Source: Brachymonas sp049977365 (GTDB lineage Bacteria; Pseudomonadota; Gammaproteobacteria; Burkholderiales; Burkholderiaceae_C). Taken from it: a DNA stretch of 64,000 nt. Position 1 is the stretch's first letter. Each line of letters opens with the position of its first letter. Below are positions 17,699 through 26,735 of the stretch, one piece after another. Under the pieces are notes generated by a model. It saw only the letters and a list, made by a program, of their open reading frames with translations, searched no databases and was not told the origin of the DNA. The DNA is taken from NCBI RefSeq assembly GCF_049977365.1, contig NZ_JBNGEN010000009.1, forward strand, positions 1 through 64,000, written 5' to 3'. The position numbers and the translations under genes were made by a program.

Positions 17699-18520
17699 AT
17701 GACACAGGCTTCCACCGGGGAGTTCTACCCCGCCTCTCCTGCCGCCCTGGCTGCAGGCCGTGCCGCGCGTGCGGCTTACCGGGCTGGCAAGGTCGCTCCC
17801 ACGGCTGGGGTGGCACCCGGCATGACCCAGGCCAACATGATCGCCTTGCCGCGAGACTGGGCGTGGGACTTTCTGCTCTACGCCCAGCGCAATCCCAAGC
17901 CCTGTCCGGTGCTGGACGTGATCGAGGCCGGAGCCCACCACACGGTGCTGGCCGAGGGCGCCGATCTGCGCACCGACATTCCGCTGTACCGGGTGTGGCG
18001 CCACGGCCGCCTCGAAGCCGAGGTGGGCGATGCGACCGCACTGTGGGCCGAGCATCCCGATCTGGTGACTTTTCTCATCGGCTGCAGCTTCACCTTCGAG
18101 ACGCCGTTGCAGGAGGCGGGCATCGAGGTGCGGCACATCACCGACGGGGTCAACGTGCCCATGTACCGCACCTCGCGTGCCTGTCGTCCCGCCGGGCGGC
18201 TGCATGGGGAGATGGTGGTGTCGATGCGGCCGATTCCTGCCGCGCGCGTGGCCGAGGCCGTGATGATCTCGGGGCGCTTTCCCTCGGTGCACGGAGCCCC
18301 CGTGCATGTGGGCGATCCGGCGGCGCTGGGCATCCGCGATCTGTCGCGGCCCGATTTCGGCGATGCGGTGCGCATCGAGCCGGGCGAGGTGCCGGTCTTC
18401 TGGGCCTGCGGGGTCACGCCCCAGGCGGCGGTGATGGCATCGGGCGTGCCCTTTGCCGTGACCCATGCGCCGGGCTACATGTTCATCACCGATGTGCCCG
18501 ATGGGGCCTATCACGTCTGA
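17699..18520 (+). CDS. YcsI-like putative hydro-lyase (DUF1445, D-glutamate cyclase-like)
   Basis: The 273-residue protein belongs to the DUF1445/YcsI family, with GMTQANMIALPRDWAWDF, NPKPCPVLDV and NVPMYRTS motifs and the C-terminal HAPGYMFITD. A eukaryotic relative has D-glutamate cyclase activity that interconverts D-glutamate and 5-oxo-D-proline, which fits this 5-oxoproline operon. The start is set by a GAGGAGG ribosome site before the ATG at 17699. It could therefore dehydrate or open a D-configured lactam, with PxpABC handling the other form; this is inference. Confidence 0.88.
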   Translation: MTQASTGEFYPASPAALAAGRAARAAYRAGKVAPTAGVAPGMTQANMIALPRDWAWDFLLYAQRNPKPCPVLDVIEAGAHHTVLAEGADLRTDIPLYRVWRHGRLEAEVGDATALWAEHPDLVTFLIGCSFTFETPLQEAGIEVRHITDGVNVPMYRTSRACRPAGRLHGEMVVSMRPIPAARVAEAVMISGRFPSVHGAPVHVGDPAALGIRDLSRPDFGDAVRIEPGEVPVFWACGVTPQAAVMASGVPFAVTHAPGYMFITDVPDGAYHV

Positions 18521-18581
18521 GCCCGTCCAGGTCCAGCCGGGGCCCTGCGCCCGTATCCGTGTTTCCATCAGGAGTGTTGCG

Positions 18582-20252
18582 TTGCGTTTTCTGCCTGTAC
18601 AACCCCATGTCGTGCTTGTCGAGCTCGATGACCTGCCGCACGTGCTGGCGCTTCTGGATGCGCTGCGCAGTGACCCTGTCGACGGGATCGAGGAGCTGGT
18701 GCCTGCCGCGCGCACGCTGCTCGTGCGCTTCCGGCCCGAGGTGTGTTCCCGTGCCCGGCTGATCGAGCTCCTGCGTGCCCGGCAGGGCGGGGCGGTGGCG
18801 CGCGCGGCAGAGGGAGAGCTCGTCGAGATTCCGGTGCATTACGACGGCGAGGATCTGGCCGAGGTGGCCGACTACCTGCACCTCACGCCCGCCGACGTGG
18901 TGCGCCGCCATGCGGGCAGCATCTACACGGTGGCGTTCACGGGCTTCGCGCCCGGGTTCGCCTATCTGGCCGGGGGCGATCCGCTGCTCGACGTGCCCCG
19001 CCGCAAGACCCCGCGCACCCGCATTCCGGCCGGTGCCGTGGGGCTGGCGGGCGTGTTCAGCGGGGTGTATCCGCAGGCCAGTCCGGGAGGCTGGCAGATC
19101 ATCGGCACCACGCCGCTGGCCATGTGGGATCTGTCGCGCCAGCCGCCCGCGCTGTTGCAGCCGGGCCAGCGGGTGCGCTTTGTCGACATGGACGCAGCCG
19201 GCACCGGCAGCGCCCGCAGCATCCCCAGGGCGGCGGCTGTCCAGGTCACGCAGGCTGCGTCACCGCTGTCGGCCGTGCCCACCCTGCCTCAGGCCAGGTC
19301 CGTGGCCGAAGCCCGCGCTCCGGCTGCAGCCCCAGCCTCCGCGACGGCTGCTGCCGGCTTCGAGGTGTGCCAGGCGGGCCTGCAGACCCTGTTCCAGGAC
19401 GGGGGCCGTCCCGGACTGGCCGGCATGGGGGTATCCGCTTCGGGCGCGCTCGACCAGGGCGCCTTCCGGCAGGCCAACCGGCTCGTGGGCAACCCGGTGC
19501 ATCTGCCCGTGCTCGAAACCCTGGCCTGCGGGCTGCAGCTGCGCAGCCGGGGCGACAGCGTGGTGGCCGTGACCGGCGCGCGCGTGCCCCTCGCCCTCAC
19601 GGCTGCAGACGGCACCCGCTGGCATGCCCAGCCGGATGCCCCTGTGGCGCTGGCAGCCGGAGACACCCTGACGCTGGGCCTGCCCACGGCCGGCGTGCGC
19701 TGCTATGTGGCCGTGCGCGGGGGCTTTGCCGTGGCACCCGTGCTGGGGAGCTGTGCCACCGATACGCTCGCCCGGCTGGGCCCTGCGCCGGTGGCTGCCG
19801 GCGACCTGCTGGCCGTGATGCCGCCACGGCCCGGTCAGGTGGTGGGCGACCCCGATTCCGCGCCCCCTGTGCTGCCCACCGCGCAGGACTGTGTCGTGCT
19901 CGACGTGCTGCTCGGCCCGCGTACCGACTGGTTCACCCCCGAGGCCGTGGCCCGACTGGCATCGAGCGAGTGGACCGTCACGCCCCAATCCAACCGCGTA
20001 GGCCTGCGCCTCGCGGGAGAGGAGCCGCTCGTGCGTGCCTGCACGGGCGAGCTGCCCAGCGAGGGCACCCCCACTGGCGCCATCCAGGTTCCGCCCAGTG
20101 GGCAGCCCGTGCTGTTCCTCGCGGATCACCCGCTCACCGGCGGCTACCCGGTCATCGCCTGCGTGGCGCCCCACCACCTCGATCTGGCGGGACAGATTCC
20201 CGTCGGTGCGCGCATCCGCTTCTGTCCCCTGTCGGCCTTGGTGGTCGAGTAG
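18582..20252 (+). CDS. KipI-KipA fusion (5-oxoprolinase subunits B and C in one chain)
   Basis: The 556-residue protein joins an allophanate-hydrolase subunit-1-like domain (KipI/PxpB, about residues 1-210; FTGFAPGFAYLAGGDP and PGGWQIIGTTP) to a subunit-2-like domain (KipA/PxpC, about 262-556; GGRPGLAGMGVSASGALD, then SNRVGLRL) through an Ala/Pro linker of about 50 residues. In Escherichia coli and Bacillus these are separate polypeptides. Both domain types are also the carboxyltransferase portion of urea carboxylase. I choose a TTG start at 18582 because an AGGAG site (18570-18574) lies seven bases before it and the KipI fold starts there; no ATG fits. Confidence 0.9.
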   Translation: MRFLPVQPHVVLVELDDLPHVLALLDALRSDPVDGIEELVPAARTLLVRFRPEVCSRARLIELLRARQGGAVARAAEGELVEIPVHYDGEDLAEVADYLHLTPADVVRRHAGSIYTVAFTGFAPGFAYLAGGDPLLDVPRRKTPRTRIPAGAVGLAGVFSGVYPQASPGGWQIIGTTPLAMWDLSRQPPALLQPGQRVRFVDMDAAGTGSARSIPRAAAVQVTQAASPLSAVPTLPQARSVAEARAPAAAPASATAAAGFEVCQAGLQTLFQDGGRPGLAGMGVSASGALDQGAFRQANRLVGNPVHLPVLETLACGLQLRSRGDSVVAVTGARVPLALTAADGTRWHAQPDAPVALAAGDTLTLGLPTAGVRCYVAVRGGFAVAPVLGSCATDTLARLGPAPVAAGDLLAVMPPRPGQVVGDPDSAPPVLPTAQDCVVLDVLLGPRTDWFTPEAVARLASSEWTVTPQSNRVGLRLAGEEPLVRACTGELPSEGTPTGAIQVPPSGQPVLFLADHPLTGGYPVIACVAPHHLDLAGQIPVGARIRFCPLSALVVE

Positions 20253-20322
20253 GGCGGGCCTGCCACCCGTATCTGTCCCATCGCGCCTTTCCGTCTTCCC
20301 CCTTTCCGTTCACTGCACCGCC

Positions 20323-22083
20323 ATGAAAAAAGTCCTGATTGCCAACCGCGGAGAAATTGCCGTCCGCATCATCCGGGCCTGCGCCGACTACGGCGTGCGC
20401 TCCGTTGCCGTCTATGCCGACCCCGACCACGATGCCCTGCACGTGCGCATGGCCGACGAGGCCTGGGCCCTGCAGGGCACCCGCCCGGCCGATACCTACC
20501 TCGACATGGCCAGGCTGATCGAGGTGGCGCGCGCCAGCGGGGCGGACGCCGTGCATCCGGGCTATGGCTTTCTGTCCGAGAACGCCGCCTTCGCCCAGGC
20601 CGTGTGCGATGCCGGTCTGACCTGGATCGGCCCGTCGCCGCAGGCCATCGCCCGTCTGGGAGACAAGGTACAGGCCCGCGCGCTCGCGCAGGAGGTGGGC
20701 GCTCCCCTGGTGGCTGGCACGCCAGGCCCTGTCGGTGGCGCGGAAGAAGTGCTCGCCTTTGCGGCCACGCACGGACTGCCCATCGCCATCAAGGCGGCCT
20801 TCGGAGGGGGCGGGCGCGGCATGAAGGTGGCCTGGCAGATGGACGAGGTGGCCGACCTGTACGCCTCGGCCGTGCGCGAGGCGACCGTGGCCTTCGGGCG
20901 CGGGGAATGCTATGTCGAGCAGTTCCTCGACCACCCGAGGCACGTCGAAGCCCAGATCCTGGCCGACACCCACGGCCATGTGGTGGTCGTGGGCACGCGC
21001 GACTGCTCGCTCCAGCGCCGCAACCAGAAGCTCGTCGAGGAGGCTCCGGCCCCCTTCCTCACTGACGCACAGCGCCATCGTATCCACGAGGCTGCGCAGG
21101 CCATCTGCGCGGCGGCGGGCTATGTGGGTGCCGGCACGGTCGAATTCCTGCTGGCCACCAGCGGGGCCCTGTCGTTCCTGGAGGTGAACACCCGTCTCCA
21201 GGTCGAGCATCCCGTCACCGAGGAAACCTCCGGCATCGACCTCGTCATCGAGCAGCTGCGCATTGCCGACGGCCTGCCGCTGTCCATCACCGCCACCCCC
21301 GAGCCGCGCGGCCATGCCATCGAGTTCCGCATCAACGCCGAAGACCCAGGACGCGGCTTCCTGCCCACGCCCGGCCCCATCACGTGCTTTGCCCCGCCCT
21401 CCGGGCCGGGTGTGCGGCTCGATACGGGAGTGGAGAGCGGATCTTCCATCCCGCCCGTGTTCGACTCCATGATGGCCAAGCTGGTCGTCACCGGTGCCAC
21501 CCGCGCGCAGGCGCTGGCGCGTGCCCGTCGGGCCCTGGCCGAATTCCGGATCGAGGGCATCCCCACCGTGCTGCCCTTCCACCGTGCCGTGCTGGAGGCT
21601 CCCGACTTCACCGCCGAGCACGGCCATGCCTTTGGCGTGCACACCCGCTGGATCGAGACCGACTTCGCCACCCCGCTCGCTGCTGCCCAGCGCATCGTCC
21701 TGGCAGGCGATGCCGCGCCGCTGTGGCGCACTGCCATCGAGCTCGACGGCCGGCGTGTCACCCTGGGGCTGCCAGCCGCGCTCCTGCAGGCCTGGCAGGC
21801 TGCTGGAGCGGCAGGTGCCCCGGCGTCCGCAGGCGCCATGCCCTCGTCTGTGGCGTCTGAACCAGCCTTGAGCGACCTGACCGCTCCCATGACCGGCCTG
21901 CTCCAGGTCTGGAAGGTGGAGGACGGCGCTCCGGTGGCCGCCGGCGACAGCGTGGCCGTCATGGAGGCCATGAAAATGGAGGTTGCGCTCACAGCCCCCT
22001 GCGCCGGCCGGCTACGGCATGTGGCGGCTCCCGGCCAGACCTGCCAGGCCGGAGAGTGCCTCGCACACATCGAGCCCGTCTGA
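20323..22083 (+). CDS. Biotin carboxylase-biotin carrier fusion
   Basis: The 586-residue protein has a biotin carboxylase N domain (KKVLIANRGEIAVRIIRAC), an ATP-grasp core with a glycine-rich loop (GGGGRGMK) and EVNTRLQVEHPVTEE, a biotin-carboxylase C domain to about residue 445, and a C-terminal biotinyl domain with EAMKMEV; the biotinylated Lys is about residue 551. It charges its own biotin with bicarbonate and ATP. No acyl-CoA carboxyltransferase is nearby, so the KipI-KipA fusion, whose domains match the urea-carboxylase carboxyltransferase, is the likely partner. The ATG at 20323 starts the conserved N terminus. Confidence 0.93.
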   Translation: MKKVLIANRGEIAVRIIRACADYGVRSVAVYADPDHDALHVRMADEAWALQGTRPADTYLDMARLIEVARASGADAVHPGYGFLSENAAFAQAVCDAGLTWIGPSPQAIARLGDKVQARALAQEVGAPLVAGTPGPVGGAEEVLAFAATHGLPIAIKAAFGGGGRGMKVAWQMDEVADLYASAVREATVAFGRGECYVEQFLDHPRHVEAQILADTHGHVVVVGTRDCSLQRRNQKLVEEAPAPFLTDAQRHRIHEAAQAICAAAGYVGAGTVEFLLATSGALSFLEVNTRLQVEHPVTEETSGIDLVIEQLRIADGLPLSITATPEPRGHAIEFRINAEDPGRGFLPTPGPITCFAPPSGPGVRLDTGVESGSSIPPVFDSMMAKLVVTGATRAQALARARRALAEFRIEGIPTVLPFHRAVLEAPDFTAEHGHAFGVHTRWIETDFATPLAAAQRIVLAGDAAPLWRTAIELDGRRVTLGLPAALLQAWQAAGAAGAPASAGAMPSSVASEPALSDLTAPMTGLLQVWKVEDGAPVAAGDSVAVMEAMKMEVALTAPCAGRLRHVAAPGQTCQAGECLAHIEPV

Positions 22084-22201
22084 AAGCCCTGCCCTCGCAG
22101 GGAGCGGAGGGGCCGAGTGCGGCGAATGCGCCACAGCCCGGCCCGGTGGGCGCATGCAGCACCGGCTGCAGGTATGGGTTTACGGGCTATGATGAAAAGT
22201 T

Positions 22202-22711
22202 ATGGAAACCCGCTGGACCCCCCGCGTCACCGTTGCCGGCATTCTGGAACGCGATGGACGCTATCTGCTCGTCGAGGAACGCCAATCGCGCGGCCTGGTG
22301 CTCAACACCCCGGCCGGCCATCTGGATCAGGGCGAATCGCTCACCCAGGCCGTCGTGCGCGAAGTGCTCGAAGAAACCGCCTACGACTTCACTCCCACGG
22401 CGCTGGTGGGGGTGTACCTCTCGCGCTATCAGGGGCATGACCCTCGCAAGGGTGTCGACCGCGACCTGACCTTCCTACGGTTCACCTTCTGCGGCACGCT
22501 CGGCGCCTTCCATCCCGAACGCGCCCTCGACGAACCCATCGAGCGCACCCTCTGGCTCACGCCCGACGAGATCCGCGCCAGTGTCGCCCGCCACCGCAGC
22601 CCCATGGTCCTGCGCTCGCTCGACGACTACCTCGCCGGCCACCGCTTCCCGCTCGACACCATCTACGCCGACGCCAGCATCTTCTCCCCGGCCGCCCTCA
22701 GCGAGCGCTGA
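22202..22711 (+). CDS. Nudix hydrolase (NudJ-like)
   Basis: The 169-residue protein carries the Nudix box GHLDQGESLTQAVVREVLEET, with the expected Glu and Arg residues; the usual Gly after EET is Ala. Family members hydrolyse nucleoside diphosphate derivatives or thiamine pyrophosphate-type compounds with magnesium. NudJ-like proteins of similar length are common next to mnmA in this group, but mnmA is not seen here. The ATG at 22202 is the only fitting start. It lies about 120 bases after the biotin carboxylase gene and is probably a separate unit. Confidence 0.88.
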   Translation: METRWTPRVTVAGILERDGRYLLVEERQSRGLVLNTPAGHLDQGESLTQAVVREVLEETAYDFTPTALVGVYLSRYQGHDPRKGVDRDLTFLRFTFCGTLGAFHPERALDEPIERTLWLTPDEIRASVARHRSPMVLRSLDDYLAGHRFPLDTIYADASIFSPAALSER

Positions 22712-22723
22712 GGCACGCAGCAT

Positions 22724-22741
22724 CGCCGGCATGGGCCGGCG
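22724..22741. terminator. Hairpin between convergent Nudix and NnrS genes
   Basis: CGCCGGC (22724-22730) pairs with GCCGGCG (22735-22741) across four bases in the 45-base gap between two convergent stops. No T run follows, so it may be a weak bidirectional terminator or mRNA 3-prime end cap. Confidence 0.35.
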
Positions 22742-22756
22742 GCTGCACAGGCCCCA

Positions 22757-24115
22757 TTACCCTTCCTTGCCGTCGGCTCGCGGCTTGCCATACCAGCGGG
22801 CATAGCGCCAGCTCCAGGCCGTCAGCAGCCCGAACCACAGCAGGGCTGCAGCCGTGATCCACCACGCCGACGCTCCCGGAAGTGCGCCGATCAGGCGCAG
22901 CACCACGGCAGCCTGCAGCAGCCAGAACAGGGTCCACACCACCTCATCGGCCACCAGAGCACGTCCACTGTGCCCGCAGGAAACGCGGGTCACCATCGCC
23001 AGGATCAGCGATCCGATGCAGCCCATGGTCAGCGCATGCAGCCCCCCCCAGCCAAACACCGGGCTCCCCAGATAGACGGCCACAAACTGCGCCACCGCGC
23101 TCAGGGCATAGGCCACACCCAGCCACACGAACCCGATGTGCAGCATCGCCAGCAGACGCACGCGCAGGCTCTGCACCAGTCCCCATACCACGGCCAGCCA
23201 CAGCAGCATGCCGGCCACCCCCAGCTCGACCAGCCCCCGCAGCAGCAGCCAGCCCGTTCCCGGAGCAGCAAGCCCCTCGATCCACACTGCCAGCACCTCG
23301 AACACGCTGGCACCCAGCATCAGGCCCAGCACCCAGAACGGACGCCACACCTGTACCAGCGGCACCGCGTTGGAAGTGAAGAACGGAATCATGCGATGCG
23401 CCACGGCCACGAAGACCGGCACGATGAATCCCCATAGCGCCGTCAGTACCCACAGCCGTGCCAGGTCATAGCGCTCCAGCGCCACGCACACCAGCACGCC
23501 GGCGAGGCTGATGCAGCCCACCACGCCAGCCACGCCCACCGTCCTGGCATGCAGACGGTCAGGCAGCGTGCTGGCTCGCACCAGCTTCCAGAAGTGATCC
23601 ACCATGCCCAGCAGTCCACCCAGCGCCAGCGCGCCGCCTCCCAGCGCGAGCCCGCGGCCCTGCGCAGTCACCCCGGCTGTCAGCCACAGGGCCCAGCCCA
23701 CGGCCTGCAGCAGGAGTGGAGTGCGGATGTCCGTGGCCGTCGGCGCGTCCACATGCAGCCACTTGGGACCTGCCGTGAACAGAAACCCCGCAAAATACAG
23801 CGGCATGAATCCCAGCACCATCACCGTGCCGTGGACGATGATCTGCGGCAGCCCCCCCGCGAGGTGCAGGGCTCCCGTCGCGCGGTCCACCTGCACCAGC
23901 GCCCACCACAGGCTCGCGAGCACCAGGACGCAGGACGCCAGGAAGAACCCCAGCCGATGCGGCGCATGCAGAAGCCAGCTTGCGCGCCAGGGAGCCGCAT
24001 CGGCAACAGCGGCCAGCTCCGCCTTGCGGCGTGCGGCAGCCTCCTTGTCGGCAGGTGCGCGGGCACCAAGCTGAACGGAAATGGTCGGACGGAGAGGAGG
24101 GACAGGACTGCTCAT
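22757..24115 (-). CDS. NnrS-family heme/copper membrane protein
   Basis: The 452-residue product has about twelve hydrophobic helices with conserved NnrS features (GTVMVLGFMPLYFAGFLF, AHRMIPFF, GGLHALTMGCIGSLILAMVTR). NnrS proteins are linked to nitric-oxide stress relief and bind heme and copper in the inner membrane. Histidines in HGTVM, AHRMIPFF and LHALTMG are the likely metal ligands. No nitrite or nitric-oxide reductase genes are in view, so it is probably a stand-alone stress gene. The ATG at 24115 is preferred; a GTG-type start 27 bases earlier is possible. Confidence 0.88.
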   Translation of the reverse strand: MSSPVPPLRPTISVQLGARAPADKEAAARRKAELAAVADAAPWRASWLLHAPHRLGFFLASCVLVLASLWWALVQVDRATGALHLAGGLPQIIVHGTVMVLGFMPLYFAGFLFTAGPKWLHVDAPTATDIRTPLLLQAVGWALWLTAGVTAQGRGLALGGGALALGGLLGMVDHFWKLVRASTLPDRLHARTVGVAGVVGCISLAGVLVCVALERYDLARLWVLTALWGFIVPVFVAVAHRMIPFFTSNAVPLVQVWRPFWVLGLMLGASVFEVLAVWIEGLAAPGTGWLLLRGLVELGVAGMLLWLAVVWGLVQSLRVRLLAMLHIGFVWLGVAYALSAVAQFVAVYLGSPVFGWGGLHALTMGCIGSLILAMVTRVSCGHSGRALVADEVVWTLFWLLQAAVVLRLIGALPGASAWWITAAALLWFGLLTAWSWRYARWYGKPRADGKEG

Positions 24116-24199
24116 GACCGCATTGTGGGCGACAGCCTCCACAGCGGCGTTTGACAGGAGGCAAGGAAAGGAAACTCCGGGGCGATCCCCGGCGTCCCG

Positions 24200-25441
24200 T
24201 TACACCTTGGTCGGCATCCAGCGGCGCACGATCAGCAGGGCCGTGCACACCACCGCGCACAGCAGCGCCACGGTGCCATGCCAGCGGCCATGGGTGTAGG
24301 CGATGCCGCACAGCCAGGCTCCGGTGAATCCGCCGCAGTAGTAGGCCATGTAGTACAGCCCCGAAGCCAGCGAGCGTCCTTCGCTCACCCGATGGGCGAT
24401 GAAGCTGATGGTCGACGACTGCGTGATGAAGATGCCGGTGGACATGATCGCGAGCGCCACGATGATGCCGGGCGTGAAGGGCAGCAGCGTCAGGCACAGC
24501 CCCGCGAGCGACATGCCCATGGCCAGCAGAATGGTGGTGCGGAAGCCGAATCGCGGCAGCAGCCGGCTCGTCACCGGAGTGACCACCACCCCCAGCAGGT
24601 ACACCGCGAAGATGTTGGCCAGCTGCCCGGAGCTCAGCATGTACGGGGCATCGGCCAGATGCAGGTTGATGTAGGTGAAGCCGCCCACCAGCGTGAAGAG
24701 CACGCAGAACCCCAGCGCGCACGCCGTGAGCACGGCCGGGTTGGCCACGTGCATGCGCAGCGTGTGGAGCCCATCGGCAAACCGGGGGTTGGCCACGAAA
24801 TGGCGTGACGGCGGCAGAATGCGCCACACCAGCACGGCGCCGGCCAGGTTCACCAGCCCCATGAACAGGAACGCCGTCTGCCAGTGCATGTGTTCCGACA
24901 GGTGCCCGATGAGAAACCGGCCCAGAAATCCGCCCAGCACCGTGCCGGACACATACATCGACACCATGCGCGCCATGTTGCGGCCACGGAACTCCTCGCC
25001 GATGTAGGCCAGGATCACCACCGTGATCCCCGGCACTGCCAGCCCCTGCAGAAACCGCAGCACCAGCATGGTGTGAATGTCGCGCACCCAGAAGATCGCC
25101 ATGGTGGGCAGAGCCAGGAAAAGCACCGACCCCACGATCAGCGGCTTGCGCCCCCACGCGTCCGAGATCATGCCCATGAGCGGGGCCGTGAGCGCCACCG
25201 CCAGCACCGTCACCCCCACCGTATTGCCGACCTGCACCACCGTGGCATGGAAGTCCTGCAGCAGGATGGCCAGAATGGCCTGCACCGAATACACATGCAG
25301 GAAGGCAAAGGCCCCGATCAGCGCGCTTGTGACCAGCAGCATCGGACTCGGGATGCGTTCGGGTTCGAGCGTGGGGATGGGGGCCGGGGCGGCGGCGGGC
25401 GTGGCAGCGGCCGGCAGCGCGGCAGCGGAAGAGGTGTTCAT
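24200..25441 (-). CDS. MFS transporter, YnfM/AraJ-like drug-efflux type
   Basis: The 413-residue inner-membrane protein has twelve predicted helices, the MFS loop 2-3 motif GMISDAWGRKPLIVG, a helix 4-5 region RFLQGLAVPGITVVILAYIGEEF typical of the proton antiporter group, and a long cytoplasmic N terminus of about 30 Ala/Pro residues. It probably expels drugs or metabolites; substrate unknown. The ATG at 25441 was chosen over an earlier one at 25474, giving the usual length. It lies on the same strand as the acyltransferase upstream, 243 bases away, separated by a hairpin. Confidence 0.85.
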   Translation of the reverse strand: MNTSSAAALPAAATPAAAPAPIPTLEPERIPSPMLLVTSALIGAFAFLHVYSVQAILAILLQDFHATVVQVGNTVGVTVLAVALTAPLMGMISDAWGRKPLIVGSVLFLALPTMAIFWVRDIHTMLVLRFLQGLAVPGITVVILAYIGEEFRGRNMARMVSMYVSGTVLGGFLGRFLIGHLSEHMHWQTAFLFMGLVNLAGAVLVWRILPPSRHFVANPRFADGLHTLRMHVANPAVLTACALGFCVLFTLVGGFTYINLHLADAPYMLSSGQLANIFAVYLLGVVVTPVTSRLLPRFGFRTTILLAMGMSLAGLCLTLLPFTPGIIVALAIMSTGIFITQSSTISFIAHRVSEGRSLASGLYYMAYYCGGFTGAWLCGIAYTHGRWHGTVALLCAVVCTALLIVRRWMPTKV

Positions 25442-25533
25442 GGCAAAGGGCGTGGTTCCCGGGTGCTGCGGCATGCAGCCACCGGGGAGGAGGGCAGGAC
25501 CAGCCTGGCAGACGGGCCCTGTTCCGGCAACAA

Positions 25534-25561
25534 TTTCCTCTCCCCTCTCGGGGAGGGGAAA
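25534..25561. other. 12-bp hairpin between acyltransferase and MFS genes
   Basis: TTTCCTCTCCCC (25534-25545) pairs with GGGGAGGGGAAA (25550-25561) with a single wobble, giving a very stable stem with a 4-base loop. It lies 124 bases downstream of the acyltransferase stop and about 95 bases upstream of the MFS start, both on the minus strand. On neither strand is it followed by a long T run, so it might be an attenuator or processing site. Confidence 0.5.
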
Positions 25562-25684
25562 GTGTGCGTCTGGCAGATGTTTTCGGGAAAACCCCGAAAA
25601 CCGAGCTGTCAGCGCAGCGTCAATATCGCCTATTGTGCGCCATTTGCCTAAATCGTGTGCAGACGGGCGCCATGCCCCAGCGCA

Positions 25685-26554
25685 TCAGGAGGCCGCAGGC
25701 GGCTCGGCCTGCAGCAGGGCATCGAGCTCGGCGTCCTTTTCCTTCCATAGCCGCTGCACCCAGCGCTGCAGCCCGATGCGCTGCACCGGTTCGCCCGGAG
25801 CGGCCTGCACCTCGGGCGGCACCAGCCGCTCATGCACCCGCACAGACACGGAGCGGAAGCGCCCCGCCATCACGTCGCCGAAGGTCGGCACGCCATCCGG
25901 GTAGGCGATGGTCACGTCCAGCACGGCCGTGAACTTGTCGCCCATGGTCTCGAGCGCAATGCCCACGCCGCCGCTCTTGGGCTTGAGCAGGTGGCGGTAG
26001 GGCGACTGCTGTTCATTCTGCTTGGCGGGGGTGAAGCGCGTGCCCTCGGCATAGCTGATGAGCGAAGTCGGATTCAGCCGGAACTTGGCGCAGGCCTTGC
26101 GGGCCGCCTCCAGATCCTGCTGGGCCGTGGCGCCGCCCTTGCGCTTCATGAACGGGAAGTCGAGTGCCCACCAGGCCAGGCCGATCACCGGCACGTAGAT
26201 CAGCTCGTGCTTGATGAAGAACTTCAGAAACGGAATGCGGTGGTTGAACACCTGCTGCAGCACCAGAATGTCCACCCAGCTCTGGTGGTTGCTCAGCACC
26301 AGGTACCAGCCGTCGCGACGCAGACCGGCAGGGACATCCACCTGCCAGCGGGTGCCGTTGATGGCCTCGAACCAGCCCCCGTTGATGCCGACCCACAGCC
26401 CTGCGATGTGCATCAGGGCCCGGTCGCACGGAATGCGCACCGCCCGCACGGGCAGCAGCAGCTTGAGCAGGGCAAAGGGCACCATGCAGCAGGACACCAC
26501 CAGGGTGTTGAGGGCCAGTACTAGGGCCGACAGGATTTTTTTGAGGGAAGACAT
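25685..26554 (-). CDS. Lysophospholipid acyltransferase-family protein (YihG-like)
   Basis: The 289-residue protein has an N-terminal hydrophobic anchor, the acyltransferase motif I SNHQSWVDI (His-x4-Asp pair), motif II region FPFMKRK and motif III YAEGTRFTPAK. Length and the long C terminus after EGTR suit the YihG/LCLAT1-like branch, which transfers acyl groups to lysophospholipids at the inner membrane. The ATG at 26554 begins the membrane segment; the long open frame before it lacks homology-like sequence. A second, shorter acyltransferase gene lies at 45.8 kb. Confidence 0.87.
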   Translation of the reverse strand: MSSLKKILSALVLALNTLVVSCCMVPFALLKLLLPVRAVRIPCDRALMHIAGLWVGINGGWFEAINGTRWQVDVPAGLRRDGWYLVLSNHQSWVDILVLQQVFNHRIPFLKFFIKHELIYVPVIGLAWWALDFPFMKRKGGATAQQDLEAARKACAKFRLNPTSLISYAEGTRFTPAKQNEQQSPYRHLLKPKSGGVGIALETMGDKFTAVLDVTIAYPDGVPTFGDVMAGRFRSVSVRVHERLVPPEVQAAPGEPVQRIGLQRWVQRLWKEKDAELDALLQAEPPAAS

Positions 26555-26735
26555 GAAGCGCAAGCAGTGGAAAGGAAGAGCCGAAGGGCCGGGGCTGCGG
26601 GCGGGCAGGAGCATCCGCGTGGCGCGACGGAAGAGCGGCGAACCGGTGTGGGCGCGATGGGCGACCGCCAGCCGGCACCGCTCCGCCATCTCGGTGCGGC
26701 GCCGGATCTGCCCCGCACGCCTCGGGCGGGCAGTG

